In this document: positions 22,873 through 32,066 of the stretch, in pieces | How the letters are laid out: every line of letters begins with the position of its first letter | Numbering within the stretch: position 1 is the first letter of the stretch | Source of the DNA: Avena insularis | Taxonomy: Eukaryota; Streptophyta; Magnoliopsida; Poales; Poaceae | NCBI GenBank assembly: GCA_023614405.1 | Contig: CM042685.1 | Coordinates: 86,666,684-86,730,683, forward strand | Direction of reading: 5' to 3' | Length of the DNA stretch: 64,000 nucleotides | Program-made: the position numbers and the translations under genes | The notes under the pieces: generated by a model | What the model was told of the DNA's origin: nothing | Seen by the model: the letters and a program-made list of their open reading frames with translations, nothing else | Database searches by the model: none

Positions 22873-22965
22873 GTGCACTTGGTTATGATCAGAAGCACTT
22901 GGTTATGCTGTATGATATGTATGATTGGAAGCACTTGGTTATGATCAGAAGCACTTGGTTATGGT
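22873..22965 (+). repeat. Short tandem repeat in the leader intron
   Basis: Four copies of GCACTTGGTTATG, two of them followed by ATCAGAA, lie within about 90 bp. Confidence 0.65.
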
Positions 22966-23066
22966 GTATTCTTATTTTTGTTATTGTTGAAGCACTTGAA
23001 ATTGTGCTTGTGCTTGTACGAAGCACTTTATTATGTCGTGTATGCAGGTTCTTGTATGAAATGAGT

Positions 23067-23153
23067 CCCGATTTTTGCCGGAATATTGATTAACTTCCGT
23101 TTCGGCAGAAATCGGGCACTCGTAGTTTAAGAAAATTAGCAAAGGTCATGCCG
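23067..23153 (+). other. Hairpin plus GTCATGCCG box (CACTA leader module, copy 3)
   Basis: Arm CCCGATTTTTGCCGGAA (23067-23083), 16-nt loop containing TTGATTAACTTC, arm TTTCGGCAGAAATCGGG (23100-23116). All 17 positions pair in RNA, two as G:U wobbles. GTCATGCCG follows at 23145-23153, 38 nt after the GGCA. Against copy 1, an A:T stem pair has become G:C, a compensatory change. The coding start lies 50 bp downstream. Confidence 0.65.
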
Positions 23154-23201
23154 GATTTTTCCGTGCATTTAACCAATTATTTGTTTTTTATTAGTGCAAA
23201 G

Positions 23202-24320
23202 ATGTGTGACAACGACGAGGCTGGATGTTCTAAGCGCATCAGCGCTGAAGGAGAACTCAGACCTCCGAATAAACAATTGACATTCTGGGAGGCAGCCCAG
23301 CGGCTAGAAGATGATGAAGAATACCATCCTTCGGAGAGCGAGGATGATGAGATGGAAGACACGGAGGAAGAAGCCGAAGGAACGACGGGTGATGAAACCA
23401 CTGATGGCGGCGAGGGCACAGGGAGTGGTAGCAATCCTCCTAAGAAGAAGAAGCCAAGAACGCGCTCAACACGGTCGGCACGGTCAGGGAGGAAATTACC
23501 GAAGTGAGCCCATCAGGGGTTCCTTTGGAGCCCGACCTTGTCGTCAGAGGGTACGGTGGGCAAGTGGCGGTGATCACCCGGACAACCATCTCGATCAACA
23601 TCGAGAATCTCCGGCATAAAGATAATGGCCACTTGCGCACACTCCTCTTCGAGAAGCTGCACGCAAAATATAAGTTCCCCGCTAAGTATCAGAACACAAA
23701 TTATCATGGGAACGGTAAACAACCGCCTCACAAAGATGAGCACCGCCCTGGCCAGCTGGAGAACTCGGATAAAGAAGAAGATCTATAAAGAAGGCAAAAG
23801 TCTCAAGGAGATCCAGAAGATTGACCCGTAGATCACCGAAGATCAGTTCCGGGAGTTCAAGGAGAGGTGTGAATCCGAAAGAGCCCTGGCCAATAGTAAT
23901 CGAGGAAAGGTGTTGCAGGCGATGAATATAGGTCATCACCATCTCGGATCTGGTGGATACAGAACCGCAGAGGCCAAATGGAATAAGGAGGATGAAGAGT
24001 ATAGATCCAAGGGGATAGAAAACCCCTTTGCAAAATTTGAACGCGGGCAGGTTCGAAACTTCATCAAGGCCCGTTACCATGTGGACCCAAAAACCAAACA
24101 ACTCACCGCGGATCCTGCGGTGAAGGAATTCGAGGAAATTGTGGTAAGTAATATAATTACCGCGGATCAACTCAATTGCAATCTAATCGATGATCTAAAC
24201 GATTCACTATTACTTCTTATGCAGGAGGAGGAAATTGTTGCTAGTCATGGATCCCAGGGTTCCTCAGCCCAGGGGTCGACGGCGGCCACCCGGTGGGATA
24301 ACCCTTTTAAGTATGGATGA
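23202..24320 (+). pseudogene. Second CACTA F gene: Transposase_24-like region
   Basis: The ATG at 23202 opens an acidic N-terminus (CDNDEAGCSKRIS ... EDDEMEDTEEEAE) and a basic KKKKPRTRSTRSARSGRK stretch that could be a nuclear signal. Frame changes near 23490 and 23700 lead through ITEVSPSGVPLEPDLVVRGY and MSTALASWRTRIKKKIYKEG to a stop at 23829-23831. The same frame continues with FKERCESERALANSN, LGSGGYRTAEAKW and PFAKFERGQVRNFIKARYHV, the pattern of the plant Ptta/En/Spm transposase family (Transposase_24). A small intron is likely at about 24143-24225 (GTAAGT ... TATGCAG). Such proteins are the probable DNA-binding partner of TNP2. The copy is broken by at least two frameshifts and one stop. 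Confidence 0.75.
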
Positions 24321-24857
24321 ATCGGGCCAAGAAAATAGAGCTTACTGAAGAAGTTGTTGCCGTCGCCGTCTGGCCGGCCTCGGGGGTAAGAATTGGGTGG
24401 ATCATTTTGGTCCACCGCCGAGGACGCATGTGGCGCCGTCGGGAAGGAGCGAGGAGGAAAACCGCGAGGTTCAAGAACTTAAGGAACAAGTGGCGTGGAT
24501 CCCGCAGATCATCCAAGACAACCTGGAAATCACCCTCACGTCCTTCCTCCCTACCTTGGTGGAGTCAATAGTGAACTGGAGTGCGGGTGGTCGAGTAGGG
24601 CCGTGCCCTATTCCAAGCATGGTCAGCAGCCACTCGAACAACACGGCGCTGACGAATCAGGCGAACTACGTGTTCGTGACTCCGCCCGCTAGCACCGCGG
24701 CGCCGCAAGTGTTGGTGACTCCCCTGCCATCGTCGCGGCGGCACCGGAGCTCCAAGCACCCGTCGGTAGGGAGAATACACCGGCGGCCAGCACCGCGCCA
24801 TCAAGCAGCCCTTCCGTCTCTTGCATGCCCGTCGCCGTATGCGGTGTGTCGACATTA
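24321..24857 (+). pseudogene. Second CACTA F gene: C-terminal part of the Transposase_24-like product
   Basis: Segments KIELTEEVVAVAV (from 24327) and WVDHFGPPPRTHVAPSGRSE (from 24391) lie in different frames and are joined in related grass proteins. Next come QELKEQVAWIPQIIQDNLEI and FLPTLVESIVNW, a helical, possibly oligomerising region. The rest is low-complexity sequence rich in Pro, Ser and Thr. The stop at 24856 may or may not be original. Confidence 0.55.
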
Positions 24858-26660
24858 GCCGATCTCGACGCCATCACGGTAAACAAATTGCTTTACCGCA
24901 TTTCACGCCATCTATTACTCGTATGGCATCTCTGACTACGCCGTACATGTTTTCCGCAGACGGATGTTCCTTGCACTCTCTTATGCTACGTGAACAACGA
25001 GCTGAGGGATGTTGCCAAGGGTACCATCGTTCAACCCTTGCACCGCACGTTCCACTCAAGGACGATGACAGATAGCGTGCACAGGGTTAAAATTAGTCGG
25101 GTGCTAAGGGGCTACGACGACCTGGAACCTCCCATTCAACCCCCAGGAGCGGATGAAGAAGAGCCGGCTGTCCTCAGAATTTGCTTTGGCTTATTCTTGC
25201 AATGGCCAAAGAGCATGATCCATTTGGGGACGGCGGGGGCCATCACGCCACAGACAACAGCACCGCCTGTCGTGCCAGCGACAAGCGGTGGCAAGGAGCC
25301 CTTACCGCCCTCGCCGTCACCTCCACGCGGTGGGTCGGATGATCATGTTGATGATATGCACATGGCGCAGGATCTGGCCGAGGACGACGAAGACTGGAAT
25401 AATCACTTCTTCAACACTCAGTTTAGCAACGAAGACCTAGATGGTGGCCCCACATAGAAATCCATTATCACCAAGCGTCTGTTTGGTTCTCAGGAGACGC
25501 CTCCAGCTTGCGCCTTTACAGAGCCAGCTGATACAACCAACCGACCCTTTATTCTAAGCCCTGACACACTACATAGGGCGGCCGGTGCTCAGATTGCGGT
25601 GCCTGCCCGCTCTCCAAAAGGAAAAAAGGGCAGGAAAAGAAAATCTAGCAGCTCGACCCAGCCGGTGGCGTCAACAACTGCGAATCCGATCAGGTTTCGG
25701 GACGGGCCACCAAGACCCGAGGGTATTATGTGGAGGATTCATGTGGCGGGTGAGCCCATGCTACCTAAGAATTTGCGGAAGCTCGCCAGTTCGGAACTGC
25801 AGAGTGTGCATGACGGCGTGCTGACGATAGAGAGACGCCTTCTATCGGAGAAAGATCCCTCGCACCCGGTATTCGTGGTTAAGGTGCCACCAGGCTTGGG
25901 CTTCGTCGACAATGCCCCTGCGGATCTGTTCTTCCTGTGGTTCGACGACATCTTCAATATGTTCCACCTATACCCGCTGCACTATACCATGGTCCGTCTG
26001 TTTTCTCTCAGCCTGGCCATAAAGATCATTAGAGAGAACACATCGGGCATCGCTATAGTGGACCCCTACTACATGCGTGACGGCTGCTTGGGTTCCCCCA
26101 CCGAACGACGTATCGTGGCCTCGTACCTAAAAAGAATCCTCGTGGTGAACAAGACAAAGGAATACATTCTCGTGCCTTACTTTCCCAAGTAAGTCGTTAT
26201 TCACTCGCCACCGTCGATTGGCTTTATTAGATTATCATCATTCTTTTTCCAACACATTCCATTTGATTTTTTTGCGCAGAGATGAACACTGCACGCTCAT
26301 CTCCTTATCGCCGACGCATTCCCACGCCACGTATTTCGACTCGGGGAGTCTAGAAAATAAGAAAAACTACGACAAGATCAAGGAAGTTCTGGATGATGCT
26401 CTCACTGGCTTTGCCTCGACGGAAGGCACCACCTTCGTGCGTACGAAGGTCAAGTTCGGCAGGCACGTCTTCAACCACGTAACGGAGTTCCCCTGCGTGA
26501 AGCAGCCGGAAAACAGTAAGAAGGAAGCCTAATACGCACTCCATCACCTGAGGGCGTTCCTACTTGACCAGCAGAATTCTACGCTGCCAGATCATCTCAA
26601 AGAGTGGGACGAAGCAAAGGCCAAGATCACTGATTCAGATATTTGACAAGAGATGTATCG
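24858..26660 (+). pseudogene. Ulp1-like (C48 peptidase-fold) region of CACTA F, catalytic Cys absent
   Basis: Frames around 24990-25457 (NNELRDVAKGTIVQPLHRTF), 25599-26188 (IMWRIHVAGEPMLPKNLRKL ... YPLHYTMVRLFSLSLAIKII) and 26280-26533 join into one product with a stop at 25456. An intron at 26189-26279 (GTAAGT ... GCGCAG) restores PKDEHCTLISLSP. In Ulp1-type proteases His (EHxTL) and Asp (YFDSG) are followed by a QPxGxxxCGYYVC block. Here His (EHCTL) and Asp (YFDSG) are present, but the third block reads CVKQPENSKKEA followed by YALHHL. After EA a stop (TAA, 26530-26532) stands where Tyr is expected. The position of the nucleophilic Cys is Glu, so the fold may be kept without peptidase activity. 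Remnants of the C-terminus continue to about 26830. Confidence 0.65.
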
Positions 26661-27052
26661 CATCCAGCAGTAGTTTGGGGCAATCATCTTTCGTGATGTC
26701 ATGACTTCGGGGGGATCTTCTACGGAGGAAATATCCCGAATAACCGTGACATAGAAGATCGCCTAGAGATGCAGGGTGACTATAGGAAGTTCATGACAAT
26801 ACAAGACGTCCTCCCGTTCCCTAAGCCGAGCCAGAAGGCTTCATGTTGGCCTAGTTGTAGTTACAAACTATAGATGACCTTTGTGTGTGTGTGGACAAGT
26901 GTACATGCTACTATACTTATCTTATTAGGTTTATGAATCATCGCTTACTTCTTTTTCTTATTATTATTATATATAAATCAATGATTGGTTTTTTTTGCTT
27001 ACTCTTTGGTCCTTTGCTCACTTTGGTCCTTTTTTCTCCTTACTCTTTTTTC
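26661..27052 (+). other. Decayed C-terminus and 3' flank of the Ulp1-like gene
   Basis: Fragments such as GNIPNNRDIEDRLEMQGDYR and MTIQDVLPFPKPSQKASCW can be read in different frames up to about 26870, and look like the end of the protein. After that the sequence is T-rich and non-coding up to the tandem repeats. Confidence 0.4.
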
Positions 27053-28020
27053 GAGAATAATGCCGATGATTGAAATGTCGTGGCACACTATATATGTGAA
27101 TGTGCTATGATGGGATTGTGAGCCTTGTGATATGCACAAGTCGAGGTCTTGTGCATCCTACTTGGCTTACGGTTCCATCGTAGCATATTCCTGTGTCCAA
27201 CGACCTATGTATATATATGAGGCATTCTTTTCGAGTTATTTTTTTCTTTTTAGAGAATAATGCCGATGATTGAAATGTTGTGGCACAATATATATGTGAA
27301 TGTGCTACGACAGGATAGTTAGCCTTGTGATATGCACAAGTCCAAGAATTGTGCATCCTACTTGGCTAACTGTTCCGTCGTAGCATATTCCTGTGTCCAA
27401 CGACCTAGCTAGTTATATATGAGGCATTCTTTTCGAGTTACTTTGGTCTTTTTCGAGAATAATGCCGATGATTGAAATGTTGTGGCACAATATATATGTG
27501 AATGTGCTACGACGGGACTATAAGCCTTGTGTTATGCACAAGTCTAGATGTTGTGCATCCTACTTGGCTTACGGTTCCATCGTAGCATATTTCTGTGTCC
27601 AACGACCTATGTATATATATATATATATATGTGAGGCATTCTTTTTGATTTACTTTGGTCTTTGTCGAGAATAATGCCGATGATTGAAATGTCTTGGCAC
27701 AATATATATGTGAATGTGCTACGACGGGATTGTGAGCCTTGTGATATGCACAAGTCCATCGTAGCATATTCCTACTTGGCTCACAGTTCCATCGTAGCAT
27801 ATTCCTGTGTCCAACGACCTATGTATATATATATGAAGCATTCTTTTCGAGTTACTTTGGTCTTTTTCGAGAATAATGTCGATGATTGAAATGTCGTGGC
27901 ACACTATATGTGAATGTGCTGCGATGGGATTGTCTGCCTTGTGTTATGCACAGGTCCAGGTGTTGTGCATCCTACTTGGCGAACAGTTCCATCGTAGCAT
28001 ATTCCTATGCCTTTTGAGTT
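27053..28020 (+). repeat. Five tandem ~200-bp units, each a long hairpin
   Basis: Units start with GAGAATAATG(C/T)CGATGATTG at 27053, 27253, 27455, 27667 and 27869 (spacing 200, 202, 212 and 202). Each holds an inverted repeat: 27098-27190, 27298-27390, 27500-27593, 27712-27804 and 27912-28004. In unit 1 a 43-nt arm pairs with its partner across a 7-nt loop; of 11 non-identical positions, seven are G:U wobbles. Arms begin GAATGTGCTA and end TAGCATATTC. Differences between units are often matched on the other arm. Outer sequences (GTCGTGGCACA and TGTGTCCAACGAC) extend the pairing. Unit 4 has lost the inner CTTGTGCAT arm. No ORF is shared among units. Confidence 0.85.
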
Positions 28021-28126
28021 TGGTCTTTTTGATTTAGGAGTACTTTCTATAAGTGTATCTTCATATGAGACTTTAATTATATATGTTTTTTTCAATCATC
28101 GGTTAATTATTATTGTCAACTTATAG

Positions 28127-28384
28127 ATGACGTGCTACGTCGTGTACATGGGAAGGGTTCCCGGAGTCTACGATGATTGGAAAGACTGTCGGAGACAGGT
28201 GCACCGTTTCAGCGGCAATAGCTACAAAGGGTACAACACTATGGCGGAGGCGGAAGCTAGATACACGCGCTATCTAGCGGGAGTTAGGACAAGGAACCGG
28301 ATGAAGACCTACACCTTTGTCGCGGCGGTGATTATGCTTATCTTCTTTGGTTGTTTATCCCGCGTTTGTGTCTACCTAGTTTAG
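28127..28384 (+). CDS. Small RNase H1-type hybrid-binding domain protein with terminal membrane-like helix
   Basis: The 85-codon ORF starts at ATG 28127. Residues 1-50 contain YVVYMGRVPGVYDDW, then QVHRFSGNSYKGYNT and EAEARY, the pattern of the hybrid-binding domain at the N-terminus of eukaryotic RNase H1 and in caulimovirus viroplasmin (Cauli_VI). The domain binds RNA:DNA hybrids or dsRNA. No RNase H catalytic domain follows. After a basic stretch (RTRNRMK) comes a hydrophobic segment of about 24 residues (FVAAVIMLIFFGCLSRVCVYLV) up to the stop, like a tail-anchor helix. CAACTTATAG immediately before the ATG could be a splice acceptor, so it may be a terminal exon of the preceding gene. It is intact, unlike the other F genes. 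Domain assignment is strong; function in the transposon is unknown. Confidence 0.75.
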   Translation: MTCYVVYMGRVPGVYDDWKDCRRQVHRFSGNSYKGYNTMAEAEARYTRYLAGVRTRNRMKTYTFVAAVIMLIFFGCLSRVCVYLV

Positions 28385-28663
28385 ATGTCTAGGCGAGCTT
28401 CTGAGCTCTATCTTGTTCGATCGACACATGTATTCGCATGTCACCAACTACTTTGTAACTTGATCGAAACAATGTAACTTATACTATGTATTCATGTATG
28501 ATACTTATCTATATGTATTTGTTTCAATCTTGTTTTTCAAATTGTGTATTTATATATATAATTGTATATCTTGTATCTGTGTGTGTATATCTGCCTGTAA
28601 TATTGTATATAATCTGTATTGTATATCATCTGGCTCTAAAATTAAAAAAATACAAAAAACACC
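28385..28663 (+). other. AT-rich 3' flank of the small ORF
   Basis: T-rich and TATATA-rich sequence without a credible gene. A run of hydrophobic short ORFs here is a composition effect. Confidence 0.5.
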
Positions 28664-28928
28664 TGTGGAGCACATGACCTAGCTTTTGTAGCGCACTACG
28701 TCTAAAGCGCACCTAAGCAGCTTAGTGGCGCACTGGGATGTGCGCCACAGAAGATCCAACGCGTAGCGCACCTGCCCACATAGCCGTGGCGCACTAGCAG
28801 GTGCGCTACACCTATCTCGACACAACCGTGGCGCACTAGGCAGTGCGCCACGGCTAGGAGTTAGCCGCAGGGCGAGCCTAGTGGCGCACGGCTAGTGCGC
28901 CACGGATGGCCATTCCATGTGCGCCACA
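28664..28928 (+). repeat. 3' subterminal palindrome array of CACTA F
   Basis: About six pairs such as GTGGCGCACTGGGATGTGCGCCAC and GTGGCGCACTAGCAGGTGCGCTAC, the same motif family as the 5' array, lie directly before the right terminus. Confidence 0.8.
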
Positions 28929-28929
28929 A

Positions 28930-28950
28930 ACAGGCATTTTCCTAGTAGTG
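28930..28950 (-). repeat. 3' terminal inverted repeat of CACTA F
   Basis: The minus strand reads CACTACTAGGAAAATGCCTG from 28950. The target duplication TTA follows at 28951-28953. Confidence 0.9.
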
Positions 28951-28953
28951 TTA

Positions 28954-29681
28954 CTTCCATCAATTTGTGATTGTTGTCGTGATTATTATAATGTGAGAAT
29001 GAATATCTATGTTTGCCTAATGCTTGTTGTCTAATTTAAGGGCCCATATAACATGATCTCGAGATCTCATAGATATGAACTTGTTTACTAGTAAATCATT
29101 GACCCACGAGTGACACATCCGATATCAATGAGGATCTAGTACTATTCGAGTATAAAAAAGGAACCATCAAGATTAAACCCTTGATCCGGTCGAAAGACTT
29201 TAATTAATTTGCTGACCATTACTATGGTAATAGGCAAATGGATCATTGGGACAAGGAGGAATTTTCTATGAGGACTCCTAGTCGGTATATGGGTTGCTTG
29301 CCTACTCACTTATGAATTATAAGTATCACAATCACTTATCTCATTTCATCAATTTGGCACATTCACTATCACCATGAACTGTTTCTCTCTGCGTGTAACA
29401 TCTTATCTGTAGGAACTCCAAAGAGTTTCATTGTCTTTTTACTTTTATGTTATTTACTTTCCACATCTACCTTTACTCATGTTTCCTCTATTATTCACTA
29501 ACCAATTTCTACCTCCAAACTTGCAGTCAATTCACTCAAGACCTTTGACACCTTGGGTGCGACAAAAATGCCGCATAAAAACATTTACTGAAGCTCGTTA
29601 TTAGGATCGATATAAAAACTAGAATTAATACTTCCACGAAAATGTGCTCTAACGAACCTGTGCACTTATAGGCCATCATCA
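28954..29681 (+). repeat. 5' LTR of element D, second half
   Basis: This continues the LTR after F and matches 44948-45676 of the 3' LTR. It ends at GGCCATCATCA. Confidence 0.9.
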
Positions 29682-29691
29682 AGCTATTTTC

Positions 29692-29709
29692 TCGCGTCGT
29701 TGCCTGGAG
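29692..29709 (+). promoter_or_regulatory. Primer binding site of element D (tRNA-Asp type, mutated)
   Basis: TCGCGTCGTTGCCTGGAG, ten bases after the LTR end, differs by a few bases from the TGGCGCCGTTGCCGGGGA site typical of Athila elements. Confidence 0.65.
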
Positions 29710-29744
29710 CTACGCGCTAAGTGTTTGTTTCATGAAATTTGTGA

Positions 29745-30783
29745 GTGTTGGTACCATCCATGATCTCCATTGAAGACAGAGGTACCACTCATTCAGGTAG
29801 AACTTATTTACCTCCTTATATTGATAGTATTCCTACTGAAAGATGCCTAGAATTTATTGAAAAAAATTATAACTCACGTACTATAGACGTGAACAGTTTG
29901 ATTCCTTTAATGAAAGACTTGACCATTATCCAGGGTGCCGACCATCCTGAACAACCATTGGGAGAATATGGGAATCCATCTAGGAACCTAAGAAAAATGC
30001 CTACCTATTCTTTACCCTGATCTAGAAACTGAAGAATTTGAGATATATCCCTAAATAATCTATATGATGAAAGAAATTGCTTTCGTAGGGAAAGAAGATG
30101 AAGATCCTTGTGATCATTTGATAAAGGTCCATGACCTTTGTTCTACTCCTAAACCAGCTAATCTACCAATAGAGTTTGTACTTCTCAAACTTTTTCGCTT
30201 GTCTTTAAAAGAGAATGCTTTTACTTGGTTACAATCATTACTCAATCACACTATAGATACTTGGGAAGATTCATATTAGAGATCATGCATAAATTTTGTT
30301 CATTTACTAAAATCATGCAAATTAAACATTGCATTACAAAATTTCTTCAAGGGATTGAGGAAACCTTTTAACAAGCTTGGAATAGATTATATGGCATGAT
30401 AATGAAACTCCCAAAACATGGCTTTCAATACTATTTAATTATTTAAAATTTCTATAATGGGATTAATAAAGATTCAAAAGATATGATTGAAATGTCTATA
30501 GGGGGAGCTATTAGAAATTTAACATTGCCAGAGTGTATAAAGCTTTTTGAGGTAAGATCCTTCAACGATGAGCAATTCAACCATGTTGAGGATGTTAAAC
30601 CAGAAAAAGGTATGTTTCAATACCCGCAAGAACTTATGCCAGAAGTCAAAAATTCCATGGAAGAAAAGGGAATAGCCGCGGAACTTGTTGAAGGAAATAA
30701 TGTTGATGTTCTTCAAACTTATGTTATAGAAGATGAAATTAATCTTATGATGCAAAAGTTTAGATGTCGACAATATCAGTTCT
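29745..30783 (+). pseudogene. gag: gag of Athila-like element D, broken
   Basis: Pieces in several frames are recognisable as Athila-group gag. They include EDEDPCDHLIKVHDLCSTP, LKLFRLSLKENAFTWLQSLL and TIDTWEDSY (30064-30279), then KLPKHGF and FYNGINKDSKDMIEMSIGGA, and a tail to 30783. Stops follow TWEDSY (30277) and occur near 30370-30450, and there are several small frame changes. Gag would form the particle core. No zinc knuckle is visible, which agrees with many Athila gags. Confidence 0.75.
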
Positions 30784-31385
30784 GACAGAAATATTATAAG
30801 CGACTAATGACTCAATAAAAGAATACAAAATAGTTGGCCGAAGTTTTTGATCATGTAGGACATGCCACTAGACATTTAGATAAGTATTTGAGTATGGTCA
30901 AAACTCAATGTGATTAGATAGCTGAAACTCAATCTTTAATTTTCAAACAAATCAATTTCAATTATAATACTATCTCTACTAACATTGTTACTAAATGTGG
31001 AACAGAGACACAGGAACCACAAGGGTCGCCATGGTATCAAGAAGAGTAGGCCCATAAGGCAAGGGAGACTCAATAAATGAGTCAAGAAGAGGAGGACCTT
31101 GTCTATCATATGATTCAGATGCTAAGACTCGGAAATGATTACATGAAACTTGTAATAAATACAAATAAGAAGAAGCAGGAGATAAGGATAAACCATATGA
31201 TTCAGATGCTAAGACAGTTGATTCAAGAGAGGAGACCGAGCTTAGAAAGTAACAGGAAGAATAGTTTATTGCTCCGAATGAGAAGCATACCGACAAGCAA
31301 AAACCTCCAGCAAAGAAGAATGATAAAAAGGATACTGAACCAATAGCAAAGGCAAAAGAAAAGTTAACTCCAACAAAAAAGAAAG
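30784..31385 (+). other. Decayed gag-protease linker of element D
   Basis: Low-complexity, Lys- and Glu-rich fragments in different frames, with a duplicated segment HMIQMLR (YHMIQMLRLGND and NHMIQMLRQLIQ, about 31107 and 31194). I cannot assign a domain. Confidence 0.4.
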
Positions 31386-32066
31386 TTCCCTATCCTAACC
31401 GAGTTTAGTATGAACCAGATAAAGCTATTTATGAATCTTTTGTCGAGGCCCTTAGAAATCTCCATATAGAATTTCCTTTAGCTGATGGAACTCAAGTTCC
31501 TACTTACAAAAGGTTCATGCGAGATATTCTTAGTATAAAAAAGAAGGTAACTAAGACTATAGCAGTGATGGAAAGCTTTGGTGATAAGATGCTTGCTAAG
31601 CTTGGGGACTAGGTATACCGACTAACTCTTGCTCAATTGGGAAAATAAATATTTTTAATGCTCTTTGTGATTTAGGACCAGGTATTAGTATCATGCCTTA
31701 CTCACTACATAAAAAATTAAATCTTGCAGGGTACTCTCTAAATTCAATTACTTTGAAAATGGCTGATAAGACAACTAAATAGCCTGTTGGTATGATTGAA
31801 GATGTTTTTCTTAGGATTGATCAACATGTTATACCCACTGACTTTATCATACTTGATGTTCCTGAAGTGATAAAATTTCAATCATCCTTGGAAGACCCTT
31901 TCTTAGCACTTCTAGAGCTAATATAGATTGATCCGCTGGTAAGATTGTCTTCAATACATATGATGATTAGATTGTTCGTTATTTTCCAAAGAAGGAATAA
32001 CAGGGCAAAAAATATATACCATCGCCTAATCATGTTCAAGCAGTAAGTGCCATCGATAAAGGGCAA
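31386..32066 (+). pseudogene. Aspartic protease region of element D, broken
   Basis: The reading VPYPNRV-stop-YEPDKAIYESFVEAL (31386 on) leads to KRFMRDILSIKKKVTKTI. After a frame change come ALCDLGPGISIMPYSLHKKL, LKMADKTTK and FLRIDQHVIPTDFIILDVPE, the order seen in Athila proteases (usual ALCDLGASINLMP). DLG takes the place of the catalytic DTG/DSG, as in many plant Gypsy proteases, but A-S of DLGAS has become P-G. Several stops lie inside. The RT that should follow is absent. Confidence 0.65.

Larger units (their letters stand above)
21458..23194 (+). other. Long leader intron of the second CACTA F gene (predicted)
   Basis: It is AT-rich and non-coding, from GTGAGC at 21458 to TTTTTTATTAG ending at 23194, eight bases before the ATG at 23202. 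It contains four copies of AAGCACTTGGTTATG-like sequence at about 22873-22965 and the hairpin module near its 3' end. An alternative acceptor is TATGCAG at 23041-23047. Confidence 0.4.
8714..28950 (+). mobile_element. CACTA (En/Spm-like) transposon F, 20.2 kb including nested Copia A
   Basis: The termini are CACTATTAGGAAAATGG (8714) and ...CATTTTCCTAGTAGTG (28950), inverted with few mismatches. The flanking 3-bp duplication is TTA (8711-8713 and 28951-28953). The empty site is preserved in the 3' LTR of D (CTCTCTTACTTCCATC near 44941), which proves the boundaries. Subterminal palindrome arrays lie at both ends. Inside are a TNP2 transposase gene (split by Copia A), a second gene with Transposase_24-like and Ulp1-like regions, five tandem hairpin repeats, and a small hybrid-binding-domain ORF. 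Without Copia A the element is about 12.8 kb, long but usual for autonomous-type grass CACTA elements. All large genes contain stops, so it is presently defective. Confidence 0.95.

Noticed and set aside
27098..28004. Annotated miRNA genes
   Set aside because: The hairpins have a suitable length, but no mature sequence or small-RNA evidence is available; reported only as structured repeats.
27053..28020. CRISPR-like array
   Set aside because: Regular spacing, but the units are ~200 bp and homologous throughout, with no unique spacers, in a eukaryotic transposon.
28486..28682. Small hydrophobic ORFs after the hybrid-binding-domain gene
   Set aside because: Overlapping frames in TATA-rich sequence, with no conserved motif.
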